Assembly: GCA_021828445.1 (NCBI GenBank)
Contig: JAJZJD010000034.1
Location: forward strand, 1-10,510
Direction of reading: 5' to 3'
Source: a bacterium
Lineage (GTDB): Bacteria > SZUA-79 > Acidulodesulfobacterales > Acidulodesulfobacteraceae
DNA length: 10,510 nt
The position numbers were made by a program, and so were the translations under genes. Below the pieces are notes generated by a model. It was given only the letters and a program-made list of their open reading frames with translations. It was not told the DNA's origin and did no database searches. Below, in pieces: positions 1 through 6,805 of this stretch. The first letter of the stretch is position 1. Each line of letters starts with the position of its first letter.

Positions 1-1187
1 ATAACTTCTGAATTTGTTTCCGCCGGATCTATATCCATTGCCGCCCATAATCCAGCCTGCGCAACAGTCATATCAAGGAAATCTTCCCAAGCATCGGCTT
101 CGAGGGATTTCTTTCTCTTTTCTGGAAGAGTTTCAAACAGCGTTTTAATTGCGCCGGATGTATTCATATAGAAAGGACCGTTTCCTTCCATCCAGTCTTT
201 TAACATAACATGGTTCCAGAGACATGTCGCGGGAACTTTTGCTAAACCGTAAGGCGCATAATCCTTCAACATATGTCCCCATTTTTGCATATAGTCTTCG
301 CCGTGCGCATTTAAAACTCTGGACTTAAACAGCGTAAACCATGCTCCAACGGGACCGTATCCGTCTTTAAATCTGTTAGGAACAAATCTGTTTTCCATCG
401 TGGTCATTTCCGCTCCGGCTTGATAGCCCATAGCATATGTAGAACCGGCATTCCATATTGCGTACCATGTTCTTCCCATGCCCTCCGCCTGAGACCTCGG
501 CCTGAAAACGTTAACCGTTCCTCCGCAAGCCATAATTACCGACTTTGCTTTAAATATATAAATCTTCGCTTCTCTTAAGCTGAAACCGATTGCTCCCGCA
601 ACTCTGTTTTCATGCTTTTCGTCCATAAGAAGCTCGGTTATAAATACTCTTTCCAATATGTTTTCTTCGCCGAGAGCTTTTCTCGCGGCTTCGGCAACCA
701 ATACTTTATATGATTCGCCGTGAATCATTATCTGCCATCTGCCGGCTCTGAGCGGTCTTGCGCCTTCGGCGATAGACCTTGTATCTTCTTCGTCTTCTTT
801 GAATATCGGAAGTCCGAATTTTTCGAAAAGCTGGACGGTCGAATCTACATGTCTGCCGGTATCGTAAATAAGGTCTTCTCTTACTATACCCATAAGGTCG
901 TTAGCAACGTGCTTAACGTAATCTTCCGGAGTATTGTCTCCAAGATAAGTATTAATAGCGGATAATCCCATTGCGACGGCGCCGCTTCTTTCTATAGAAG
1001 CTTTTTCTATCATCGTTATTTTCATATCTTTAGGCGCCCATTTTTTTATTTCAAATGCGGCTCCGCATCCTACCATACCGCCGCCGACGATTAAAACATC
1101 GGTATTGATCTCTTCTATGGTATAGTTGTTTAAAACATCGGCGCTTGTCATTGAACCTTTCATTTCGGTAGTACAATTCTCAGCCAT
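1..1187 (-). CDS. aprA: Dissimilatory adenylylsulfate (APS) reductase, alpha subunit; N-terminal part, cut by window edge
   Basis: Flavoprotein subunit of the cytoplasmic APS reductase AprAB, which reduces APS to sulfite and AMP or runs in reverse during sulfur oxidation. My translation from the ATG at 1185-1187 stays open for 395 codons to the left edge; the family is about 650 residues, so roughly the last 40% lies outside. Visible: the FAD dinucleotide motif VLIVGGGMVGCGAAFE (about residues 31-46), then IERSGAVAMGLSAINTYLGD, the hallmark AprA flavin/substrate segment, and RFVPNRFKDGYGPVGAWF (about residues 267-284), an active-site region rich in Arg. A GAGGAT ribosome binding site precedes the ATG. 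The gene follows aprB by 67 bases, the usual aprBA order. The match to AprA rather than fumarate reductase/succinate dehydrogenase rests on these segments and on AprB next door. Nothing visible distinguishes forward from reverse use. Confidence 0.96.
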   Translation of the reverse strand, partial: MAENCTTEMKGSMTSADVLNNYTIEEINTDVLIVGGGMVGCGAAFEIKKWAPKDMKITMIEKASIERSGAVAMGLSAINTYLGDNTPEDYVKHVANDLMGIVREDLIYDTGRHVDSTVQLFEKFGLPIFKEDEEDTRSIAEGARPLRAGRWQIMIHGESYKVLVAEAARKALGEENILERVFITELLMDEKHENRVAGAIGFSLREAKIYIFKAKSVIMACGGTVNVFRPRSQAEGMGRTWYAIWNAGSTYAMGYQAGAEMTTMENRFVPNRFKDGYGPVGAWFTLFKSRVLNAHGEDYMQKWGHMLKDYAPYGLAKVPATCLWNHVMLKDWMEGNGPFYMNTSGAIKTLFETLPEKRKKSLEADAWEDFLDMTVAQAGLWAAMDIDPAETNSEV

Positions 1188-1254
1188 ACAATTTATCCTC
1201 ACAATTTTTAAATTATTTTAATTAAAATAAACAAACTTCTATCGGATCAACCGG

Positions 1255-1689
1255 TTATTTCTTCGGCGCTATAAGCTCTATTCCGAGTTCATCGCATAAA
1301 CGTTCATCTTTCAAATTTCCCTGATTAACCTCGGCAATTCCCTGATACGGGTCGATACCTCCTTCCGGGGTTGTTCTGATAGGAAACTTAAATCTTTTAA
1401 TCTTTCCGTTTCTAAATTTGACCGTCCACATAATAGAATCGGAACCGCGCATAGGAATAACCGAAGAACCTAAGGGCGCAAAATCCTGATACGCTCTAAC
1501 CTCTATAGCGGATTGAGGACAAATTTTAACACAGCTGTAACACTCCCAGCACTGGTCGGGCTCCTGATTGTAAGCCTTCATAACGTCCTTGTTGAGGACC
1601 ATAAGGTCGTTGGGGCAGATATACTGGCATGCAGTCTTATCCCTTCCTTTACAACCGTCGCACTTTTCCGTAATTACAAAACTTGGCAT
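1255..1689 (-). CDS. aprB: Dissimilatory APS reductase, beta (iron-sulfur) subunit
   Basis: Ferredoxin-like electron-entry subunit of AprAB, 144 residues. Two [4Fe-4S] sites are visible: Cys10, Cys13, Cys21 and Cys25 (CDGCKGRDKTACQYICP) and Cys47, Cys50, Cys53 and Cys57 (CWECYSCVKICP). The C-terminal tail beginning near PEGGIDPYQG wraps AprA in known structures. The ATG at 1687-1689 is chosen rather than the one two codons upstream, because AAGGAGGT ends one base before the upstream ATG but six bases before this one. With this start, Trp48 lies between the two clusters, matching the number of the conserved inter-cluster Trp of the Archaeoglobus enzyme. It lies between sat (101 bases upstream) and aprA. 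The length is typical for the family and no cluster ligand is missing. Confidence 0.96.
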   Translation of the reverse strand: MPSFVITEKCDGCKGRDKTACQYICPNDLMVLNKDVMKAYNQEPDQCWECYSCVKICPQSAIEVRAYQDFAPLGSSVIPMRGSDSIMWTVKFRNGKIKRFKFPIRTTPEGGIDPYQGIAEVNQGNLKDERLCDELGIELIAPKK

Positions 1690-1695
1690 TTTCAT

Positions 1696-1703
1696 ACCTC
1701 CTT
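1696..1703 (-). promoter_or_regulatory. Ribosome binding site that fixes the aprB start
   Basis: AAGGAGGT on the minus strand. It is only one base from the first in-frame ATG (1693-1695), too close to serve it, and six bases from the second ATG (1687-1689), which is therefore the likely start. Confidence 0.75.
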
Positions 1704-1734
1704 AATTGGTATATTATTTTTATATATAAAACGA

Positions 1735-1766
1735 TATATTATCCGCTCCGCAAGCGGGATAATATA
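1735..1766 (-). other. Hairpin in the sat-aprB spacer
   Basis: A 10-bp perfect stem (1735-1744 with 1757-1766) is continued, after a one-base bulge at 1756, by a 3-bp GC-containing inner stem (1745-1747 with 1753-1755) and a 5-base loop. On the minus strand it follows the sat stop codon and is followed by CGTTTTATATATAAAAAT, which is only moderately U-rich. It could be a weak terminator that lowers aprBA expression, or a 3' stabilising or processing structure. A strong terminator seems unlikely, because sat, aprB and aprA are normally co-expressed. Confidence 0.45.
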
Positions 1767-1790
1767 AATTGAATCAGGTTTAATTAAAAA

Positions 1791-3014
1791 TCAAATCTCT
1801 CCTTTAGCCGCTTTATGAAGTTTTACTTCAACTTTATCGTTTTGAGAAAGAGAAGCGTAATAGTCCTTTAATATCGATAGGACCTCCGGTCTTGAAAAAT
1901 GGTCAGGTACTTCCTGTCCTTCGGACAACAATTTTCTTAACATCGTGCCGCTTAAGGTAAGCCTGTCTTCCTTGGGATGCGGACATGTTCTGGTAGATGC
2001 CATGCCGTCGCACTTATGGCAGTAAAACGTCAAGTCCATTTTTAAAGGCTTTAATTCAAGGGCGTTTTTAGGAATTTCGTCAAATATTTTATGGGCATCG
2101 AAAGGTCCGTAATAGTCGCCCACGCCGGCATGGTCTCTTCCTACGATAAGGTGGGAACATCCGTAGTTTTGCCTGAAAACGGCGTGAAGAAGGGCTTCCC
2201 TCGGTCCGGCATATCTCATTTCCATAGGATAGCCTGCCTGCACAATAGTATTTTTAACAAAATAATTATCCATTAGCGTATTGATAGCAACGGCTCTGAC
2301 GCTGGCGGGGATATCGCCGGGTTTTAATTTGCCGACGAGCTGGTGAATCAGGACGCCGTCGGTAGTTTCTATGGCAACCTTTGCAAGATATTCGTGGGAA
2401 CGGTGCATAGGATTTCTTGTTTGAAACGCCGCAACCGTATTCCAGCCTTTTTCCTCAAATATTTTTCTAACCTCTGCCGGACGCATATATATTTCCTTGA
2501 ACTCTACCGGATAAGTACTCTCGCTTAAAACTACAACTTTGCCCGCAATATTTACGTCACCCTGAGCTATAACCTTTTGAACTCCCGGGTGCTCCATATC
2601 GGTTGTCTTAAATACCTTTTGGCACTCATGCGCCTTGTCTATCGAATATTTTTCCGATACGGTAATTATTCCTATAATTTCGGAAGTTTCGAAATCTACA
2701 AGCGCAACTTCCTCTCCGATTTTAATTTCGTCCGCTATTTCCTTTGTGGCAGAAAGCGTAATCGGAATAGGCCAGAACGTTCCGTCTTCCATTGTATAAT
2801 TATCTACGACGCCCTGCCAATCTTTCTTGCCCATAAATCCTTCAAGCGGCGTGAATGCGCCTATGCCCATCATTATTAAATCCGATGTTTCTCTCGAAGT
2901 CATCGGTAATTTTTTAAGATTTTTTGCCTTTTCTTTTGCCCCCTTAAGTTCGTTGCCGGACAAAAGCAGAGGTTTTAATTTTTTCTCTTTACCGTGCGGA
3001 TTTACTAATGCCAT
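1791..3014 (-). CDS. sat: ATP sulfurylase (sulfate adenylyltransferase), dissimilatory homo-oligomeric type
   Basis: Interconverts sulfate + ATP and APS + pyrophosphate in the cytoplasm: sulfate activation in reducers, ATP formation from APS in oxidisers. 407 residues, the normal length for a stand-alone Sat with no APS-kinase domain. Visible: the PUA-like N-terminal domain (about 1-170); the nucleotide-binding QTRNPMHRSH (198-207), equivalent to the HxGH signature; GRDHAGVG (292-299); and a Cys/His site CHKC...CPH (Cys332, Cys335, Cys344, His346) like the zinc site of bacterial and archaeal Sat. The ATG has a strong GGAGGG five to six bases upstream. The gene is 200 bases after dsrH and has its own promoter candidate, so sat-aprBA looks like a separate transcription unit. 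No residue of the recognised motifs is missing. Confidence 0.97.
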   Translation of the reverse strand: MALVNPHGKEKKLKPLLLSGNELKGAKEKAKNLKKLPMTSRETSDLIMMGIGAFTPLEGFMGKKDWQGVVDNYTMEDGTFWPIPITLSATKEIADEIKIGEEVALVDFETSEIIGIITVSEKYSIDKAHECQKVFKTTDMEHPGVQKVIAQGDVNIAGKVVVLSESTYPVEFKEIYMRPAEVRKIFEEKGWNTVAAFQTRNPMHRSHEYLAKVAIETTDGVLIHQLVGKLKPGDIPASVRAVAINTLMDNYFVKNTIVQAGYPMEMRYAGPREALLHAVFRQNYGCSHLIVGRDHAGVGDYYGPFDAHKIFDEIPKNALELKPLKMDLTFYCHKCDGMASTRTCPHPKEDRLTLSGTMLRKLLSEGQEVPDHFSRPEVLSILKDYYASLSQNDKVEVKLHKAAKGEI

Positions 3015-3094
3015 ATTGTCCCTCCAGGTAGTTTTAGCAAGATATTCACGATAAATTATTCTTGCTATTCTTAGGATTTTAATTTAATTCTATA

Positions 3095-3123
3095 TATTTA
3101 ATATTATTTGCTCAAAATGTCAA
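3095..3123 (-). promoter_or_regulatory. Sigma-70-type promoter candidate for sat-aprBA
   Basis: On the minus strand a perfect -35 box TTGACA (3118-3123) is followed after exactly 17 bases by TAAATA (3095-3100), a weak -10 match in a very AT-rich setting. It would start RNA near 3088 and leave a leader of about 70 bases before the sat ATG. The 200-base dsrH-sat spacer is the longest gap in the window, which supports a promoter here. No other structure is evident in that spacer. Confidence 0.5.
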
Positions 3124-3214
3124 CAACTATTTTTTGGTAGCAAAATTATTTTTTTTAACGTGTTGAAGGAATGAGCGGACCGGAAATTTTTAAGGCTTAC
3201 AACTTATACATAAA

Positions 3215-3517
3215 TTAAGACCAAGTCATAGGATTATGCTCTACGACTTTTTCTACAAATCCCTTATAATCGATAACCTTTATGTTTTCCGCTAATTCGT
3301 TTTCTTGTATTCCTCTGGCCTTAATGTCTGCCAAAAGACAGTAAACGCTATTTTTTTGTGTCAAATTTCTTAATAATGCCTCAAATTTGCCGCCTTTTTT
3401 AGCGGCATATACGCCGTCCTCTACCAATAGAACCACATCGTCGTTTTGACCTATATAGTTTACGGCATCATTAAGAGCTGAGGATTCATAGGGCGACTTT
3501 TTAATTATATGCAGCAA
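3215..3517 (-). CDS. dsrH: DsrH, subunit of the DsrEFH sulfurtransferase complex (TusB family)
   Basis: Small cytoplasmic DsrE-fold protein of 100 residues that forms the DsrE2F2H2 hexamer, which passes persulfide sulfur to DsrC/TusE-type carriers. N-terminal IIKKSPYES and central LLVEDGVYAA and DIKARGI match the DsrH/TusB pattern, and the length is typical. The start is TTG at 3515-3517, the only one well placed after AAGGAGG (3527-3533, nine bases away), and it aligns with the family N-terminus. At the position of A. vinosum DsrH Cys20 this protein has Ala18; its only Cys is Cys60, elsewhere in the fold. It follows dsrF by 44 bases and is last of the dsrEFH trio. Family assignment is firm. 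Whether it contacts the DsrC-like protein of this locus is inference. Confidence 0.92.
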   Translation of the reverse strand: MLHIIKKSPYESSALNDAVNYIGQNDDVVLLVEDGVYAAKKGGKFEALLRNLTQKNSVYCLLADIKARGIQENELAENIKVIDYKGFVEKVVEHNPMTWS

Positions 3518-3526
3518 TTTTATTCT

Positions 3527-3533
3527 CCTCCTT
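3527..3533 (-). promoter_or_regulatory. Ribosome binding site supporting a TTG start of dsrH
   Basis: AAGGAGG on the minus strand lies nine bases from the TTG at 3515-3517. No ATG or GTG lies nearby in that frame, so the rare start codon is the best-supported choice. Confidence 0.65.
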
Positions 3534-3561
3534 TATTAATTCGTATATTTTGACTTTTAAT

Positions 3562-3936
3562 TTAAAAAGGTAACAATGCTTTCATTTCGTTCATTTTTTG
3601 TTTTAATGAATTTCTATCGACAATTTCAACTTCGGTCATTAAATCGTCGCCGCTTAAACCTCTTTCTTCAAGAGACTCTTTTTCGACATAAATATGCGAA
3701 ATCTCGAAATCGTCAATTAAAATAGGATACGCCATAGAAAAATTTTTCTTCCCGAGCAAAGCCGTATCCTGCCCTTTTTTTAACGAAAAAACTCCGTCTC
3801 CTACAAAGCTGACGCTTATATCCTGCTCGTATGCCCCGAACATAACCATCGCCTCTATTGCTTCCTGCTCATAGACTGTTCCGTAAGGAGCGGTTCTGCA
3901 AACAAACATTACCTTAGTTTTTTCCTGTTCCGACAT
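3562..3936 (-). CDS. dsrF: DsrF, subunit of the DsrEFH sulfurtransferase complex (TusC family)
   Basis: 124-residue DsrE-fold protein and structural partner of DsrE and DsrH in the cytoplasmic heterohexamer. Recognised from TAPYGTVYEQEAIEA near the N-terminus, VGDGVFSLKKGQDT in the middle, KNFSMAYPIL, and IYVEKESLEERGLSGDDL toward the C-terminus, all in DsrF/TusC order. The family carries no catalytic Cys; the single Cys13 here (VMFVCRTAPYG) is not a known sulfur site. The ATG at 3934-3936 has GAGGGAG a few bases upstream. It sits between dsrE (42 bases) and dsrH (44 bases) and is surely co-transcribed with them. Confidence 0.94.
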   Translation of the reverse strand: MSEQEKTKVMFVCRTAPYGTVYEQEAIEAMVMFGAYEQDISVSFVGDGVFSLKKGQDTALLGKKNFSMAYPILIDDFEISHIYVEKESLEERGLSGDDLMTEVEIVDRNSLKQKMNEMKALLPF

Positions 3937-3978
3937 TTTATTTACTCCCTCAACAAATAATATTTTAATTAAATTTAA

Positions 3979-4329
3979 TCAAAAAGTTACCATCCTGTCA
4001 GACGTTATACAAAGTTCAAGAAGCTGCCCCAGACCGGATATTTCTTCCACTTTGCAAACCGTTTGGTTTACTATGCCTCTTCTTTTTCCGGCCGCAACGC
4101 ATACTATTAGCCTTACGCCCTTGAGCTCAAGATCCGAAAGAAGTTTCATTATATTTCTTTCATCTCTCGGCGGCTCTAAAGTACTGCACCTGTTATAGAC
4201 CCCGTCGTTGTAGAAAAATATGCCCGTTATCTCATGCCCCGATTCCATTGCCGCAACTATAAAATTATATGCGGTATCGATAGCCTGATGCATATAGGGA
4301 CCTTCTTTAACAAGAACTCCAAGTTTCAT
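3979..4329 (-). CDS. dsrE: DsrE, catalytic subunit of the DsrEFH sulfurtransferase complex (TusD family)
   Basis: 116-residue subunit whose active-site Cys carries persulfide sulfur in transfer to DsrC/TusE. Visible in order: N-terminal KLGVLVKEGPYMHQAIDTAY, FFYNDGVYNR, and LIVCVAAGKRRGI, whose Cys77 corresponds to the essential Cys78 of A. vinosum DsrE, then SGLGQLLELCITSDRMVTF. The start is the ATG at 4327-4329: AAGGAGG lies five bases upstream, and this start matches the family N-terminus. An in-frame TTG five codons further upstream overlaps that site and is rejected. The gene begins the dsrEFH group, 113 bases after dsrK and past a strong hairpin terminator, so it probably has its own promoter or depends on read-through. 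DsrEFH is classically an oxidative-pathway marker, which makes its place beside dsrD notable. Confidence 0.95.
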   Translation of the reverse strand: MKLGVLVKEGPYMHQAIDTAYNFIVAAMESGHEITGIFFYNDGVYNRCSTLEPPRDERNIMKLLSDLELKGVRLIVCVAAGKRRGIVNQTVCKVEEISGLGQLLELCITSDRMVTF

Positions 4330-4334
4330 CAATT

Positions 4335-4341
4335 CCTCCTT
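4335..4341 (-). promoter_or_regulatory. Ribosome binding site that fixes the dsrE start
   Basis: AAGGAGG on the minus strand, five bases before the ATG at 4327-4329. It overlaps the upstream in-frame TTG (4342-4344), so the shorter protein is preferred. Confidence 0.75.
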
Positions 4342-4381
4342 CAAAATTAACTAATTAACTTATTAATTGCTTCCGTTTTAC

Positions 4382-4402
4382 AATAAAGGTATCGGATTTA
4401 AA
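4382..4402 (-). repeat. Near-duplicate of the terminator arm
   Basis: On the plus strand, AAAGGTATCGGATTTAAA (4385-4402) matches AAAGGTGTCCGATTTAAA (4406-4423) at 16 of 18 positions. In the minus-strand RNA it supplies a second possible 3' arm: the 5' arm GGTGTCCGAT can pair with ATCCGATACC at nine of ten positions (one G-U, one mismatch), again followed by TTTATT. It looks like a duplicated terminator arm rather than a protein-binding site. Confidence 0.5.
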
Positions 4403-4441
4403 TAAAAAGGTGTCCGATTTAAAATCGGACACCTTTTTATT
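4401..4441 (-). terminator. Intrinsic terminator after dsrK (perfect 41-nt hairpin, potentially bidirectional)
   Basis: Perfect inverted repeat of 20 bases on each side of the central base 4421. The GC-richer core GGTGTCCGAT / ATCGGACACC is followed on the minus strand by TTTTTATT; because of symmetry the plus strand also ends in a T-run. It begins two bases beyond the dsrK stop codon. It should end most transcripts of the dsrB-D-L-C-M-K block before dsrEFH. A near-copy of one arm lies immediately downstream in transcription (4382-4402). Confidence 0.88.
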
Positions 4442-4442
4442 T

Positions 4443-5930
4443 TTACATTATTATAGCGTTGCTTACGAGCTGATGAATTCCTCCGACCATCTCTTCGTCT
4501 AATCCGTAAAGAGGAAATACTTTCGTAAACTGAGTTTTGCAGATTGCGCATATAAGGGCATAGAAATTAACGCCGTGGTTATCTACGGCTTCTTTCACCG
4601 TCTGCATTCTGGGCATAGAACCGGCAAGCCTTACGTTCATAACTTCTTCGGTCAATAAGCCTCCGCCGGCGCCGCAACAGAAAGTGCTTTCTTTAGTCGT
4701 GCCTTCTCTTAATTCTACAAATTTATTTGCGGCGGCTTTAATCAGTTCTCTCGGTATCGTAAACTGTCCGCCTACGACGTCCCCTATCCTAGAACCTCTG
4801 GCTACATTGCATGAATCGTGAAACGTAACCACCTTGTCGTCGTTTGCCGAAGGGTCAAGCTTTATCGCTCCGCTCTTAATCAAGCCTAAAGTAAAATCGC
4901 ATATATGAGTGGGCTGTTTATATTTGCTGTCAAGAAAATCAAAAGGACCGTTCATTGTATTGGAATACATATATGCCGCTCTCCATGCATGGCCGCATTC
5001 GCCGATGATAACTCTTTTTACTTTAAGCCTTCTTGCTTCATCCCATATTCTTTTGTTTATTTCTTTAGTACTTTGATAACTTCCTATAAATTTTCCGAAA
5101 TTGCCGGCTTCAGAAGCATATGACGAAACTGTATAGCTTATACCGGCTTTATGAAATACTTTTGCGTATCCCTTTAAGGATTCCATGTGGGGCATAGCAA
5201 AAAAATCCGCCGACGGCGGTACTAATAAAACTTCGGCGCCTTCTACGTCCATAGGTATTTTAACCCCTTTTCCGCCCTCTTCTTCAATTTCTTCTTCTAA
5301 ATCGTTAAGGGTGTTTCTTAAAGCCGCAGGCGGGATCCCGATATTGTTCCCTGTTTTAAAAACTTTATGAATAACTTCCGTGGTGTATTTTTGACCGAGA
5401 CCTATGGAATCCATAATCTGTCTTGCCGCCATAGTGATTTCTGCGGTATCGATGCCGTAAGGGCAATAAAGAGAACACCTTCTGCATTCCGAACACTGCC
5501 AGAAGTAAGTGTACCATTCTTTTAAAACCTCTTCGGTTAATTCCTGAGCGTTTGAAAGGCTTTTAAAGAATCCTGAAGGCGTAAAATAATATCTGTAAAC
5601 CTTCCTCATTAATTCCTGCCTTTGAACAGGCATATTGTTCGGGTCTGCCGTTCCAAGGAAGAACTGGCATTTATCCGTACACGCCCCGCATCTGACGCAT
5701 ATATCCATATAATCTCTGACCGCCTTATTATGGTCGAGTATTTCTTTAAAAACTCCCAGCGCTTTTTCTTTCCAGCCGTCCTGAAGTTTAAACGGGAACC
5801 CTAAGGCTTCCATGTCTTCTTTTTGGGCTTCTATCATATGCTCATATGCCGAAGCTCCCGGAACTATTTTAGGGATTGAAATTTTACCGTCCAGAACAGG
5901 GACTTTATATTTATTTTTTGGCTTGGCCAT
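4443..5930 (-). CDS. dsrK: DsrK, HdrD-like iron-sulfur catalytic subunit of the DsrMK membrane complex
   Basis: 495-residue cytoplasmic Fe-S protein that, in known systems, exchanges electrons between DsrM and the thiol/trisulfide of DsrC. Two ferredoxin-type [4Fe-4S] motifs are complete: CVRCGACTDKC (Cys78, 81, 84, 88) and CSECRRCSLYCP (Cys146, 149, 152, 156). The C-terminal half carries one CCG domain for the special catalytic cluster: Cys374 (HDSCNVARGS), Cys418-Cys419 (FCCGAGGG) and Cys461/Cys464 (CAIC). This is the HdrD/DsrK pattern and separates it from glycolate oxidase-type GlcF proteins. There is no signal peptide or membrane segment. GGAGG lies ten bases from the ATG, a rather long gap. 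It follows dsrM by 76 bases and is closed by a terminator. dsrJ, dsrO and dsrP do not follow, so the complex encoded here is the two-subunit form. Confidence 0.93.
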   Translation of the reverse strand: MAKPKNKYKVPVLDGKISIPKIVPGASAYEHMIEAQKEDMEALGFPFKLQDGWKEKALGVFKEILDHNKAVRDYMDICVRCGACTDKCQFFLGTADPNNMPVQRQELMRKVYRYYFTPSGFFKSLSNAQELTEEVLKEWYTYFWQCSECRRCSLYCPYGIDTAEITMAARQIMDSIGLGQKYTTEVIHKVFKTGNNIGIPPAALRNTLNDLEEEIEEEGGKGVKIPMDVEGAEVLLVPPSADFFAMPHMESLKGYAKVFHKAGISYTVSSYASEAGNFGKFIGSYQSTKEINKRIWDEARRLKVKRVIIGECGHAWRAAYMYSNTMNGPFDFLDSKYKQPTHICDFTLGLIKSGAIKLDPSANDDKVVTFHDSCNVARGSRIGDVVGGQFTIPRELIKAAANKFVELREGTTKESTFCCGAGGGLLTEEVMNVRLAGSMPRMQTVKEAVDNHGVNFYALICAICKTQFTKVFPLYGLDEEMVGGIHQLVSNAIIM

Positions 5931-6006
5931 ACCGTTTATACCTCCGTTTAATTCTTTATAGAATCAAAATTGCAGGTTTATATTATATATATAATTTTTT
6001 TATATT

Positions 6007-6768
6007 TTAAATAGACAGATCTTTTGCTTTCGGTCTATAATATCTTTCTTCTATGGGATTATCCGCCATATTTCTAGTCGGCGAAAAGAATATGCCGACG
6101 AAATGCATTACTTTGCTGAATGGAATATAGAGGACAAGGAGCATTACAAGCGTGTAATGTATTAAAAAAACAGGGTTTGACGGAATATTGGTGAACTGAA
6201 ACGTTAAAAGTCCGTTCATATACGGATCAAGCCGGTTATCGACGACGGTTAAAGCGGATGGCGTCAAAACATAGTTTAACGACAAACCCGCCAGACCTAT
6301 AAGCATTAAAAGAATTAATATTAAATAATCCTGAAACAGCGATATAAATTTGACTCTCTCTATAATTACCCTTCTCATTAAAAGAAGGAAAAGTGATAAA
6401 ACCATAATGATGCCGCATACTATTCCTATATTTACAAATATATTATACCACCACGGCAGAGGGTTCGAATATATAAAGTGCCTCAAAAAGTGCATAAATA
6501 TCAATAGGAAAAACGAAATATGAAAAAGGTATCCAAAAATCCATGTCGATATATTGGATTTAAAAAGGCTTTTGAAGAAAAAGACTTCGCCCAGAACTCT
6601 GGCAAATGCTCCACTCTTAGTTAGAGGAGCAGGAGTAAGCATAATTTTAATGGGTTGCGGGGTCGTGGCATATTGATATATTCTCAGAACCACTCCTATA
6701 ACAAATATTAACCCGACCGTGTATGTAATTAATAAATATATAGCGGTTGTTAAATTTAGAGGCGCCAT
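6007..6768 (-). CDS. dsrM: DsrM, NarI-like diheme cytochrome b subunit of the DsrMK complex
   Basis: 253-residue membrane protein that passes electrons between the quinone pool and DsrK. Five hydrophobic segments are visible, about residues 8-30, 77-100, 108-131, 145-168 and 200-222. Heme-ligand histidines are spaced as in NarI: His83 and His93 (ten apart) in the second segment and His204 and His222 (18 apart) in the last, consistent with two b hemes. A further His97 is nearby. It is compact, closer to NarI than to DsrM proteins with extra N-terminal sequence. GGGGGGAG lies five bases from the ATG. It lies 120 bases after dsrC and 76 before dsrK; the dsrMK order supports the name over a nitrate reductase gamma subunit, since no narGHJ is present. 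Confidence 0.9.
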   Translation of the reverse strand: MAPLNLTTAIYLLITYTVGLIFVIGVVLRIYQYATTPQPIKIMLTPAPLTKSGAFARVLGEVFFFKSLFKSNISTWIFGYLFHISFFLLIFMHFLRHFIYSNPLPWWYNIFVNIGIVCGIIMVLSLFLLLMRRVIIERVKFISLFQDYLILILLMLIGLAGLSLNYVLTPSALTVVDNRLDPYMNGLLTFQFTNIPSNPVFLIHYTLVMLLVLYIPFSKVMHFVGIFFSPTRNMADNPIEERYYRPKAKDLSI

Positions 6769-6805
6769 ATTTACTCCCCCCTGAATAAATAAATTATGTT
6801 ATTTT

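Noticed and set aside
720..965. 81-codon plus-strand open frame at the left
   Set aside because: It is antisense to the partial aprA frame, which translates without stops and carries clear AprA motifs.
1213..1230. 18-base perfect palindrome TTATTTTAATTAAAATAA in the aprB-aprA spacer
   Set aside because: It is made only of A and T in an AT-rich spacer, where such palindromes arise by chance, and it would not form a stable hairpin or convincing terminator.
1693..1695. Upstream ATG as the aprB start
   Set aside because: The ribosome binding site ends only one base before it; the ATG two codons later has correct spacing and gives the conserved Trp48 numbering.
4342..4344. In-frame TTG as an earlier dsrE start
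   Set aside because: It overlaps the AAGGAGG site that serves the ATG at 4327-4329, and the extra five residues do not match the family N-terminus.
4345..4400. Promoter for dsrE directly behind the terminator
   Set aside because: Only weak boxes (TTGTAA with AAGTTA or AGTTAA) are visible; a promoter is expected from the layout, but none is convincing enough to list.
5931..6006. Regulatory signal in the dsrM-dsrK spacer
   Set aside because: The 76 bases are nearly pure A/T apart from the dsrK ribosome binding site; no hairpin or well-formed promoter is visible.
6007..6768. Nitrate reductase gamma subunit (NarI)
   Set aside because: The heme His spacing fits NarI, but no narGHJ is present and dsrK follows directly, so DsrM is the better name.
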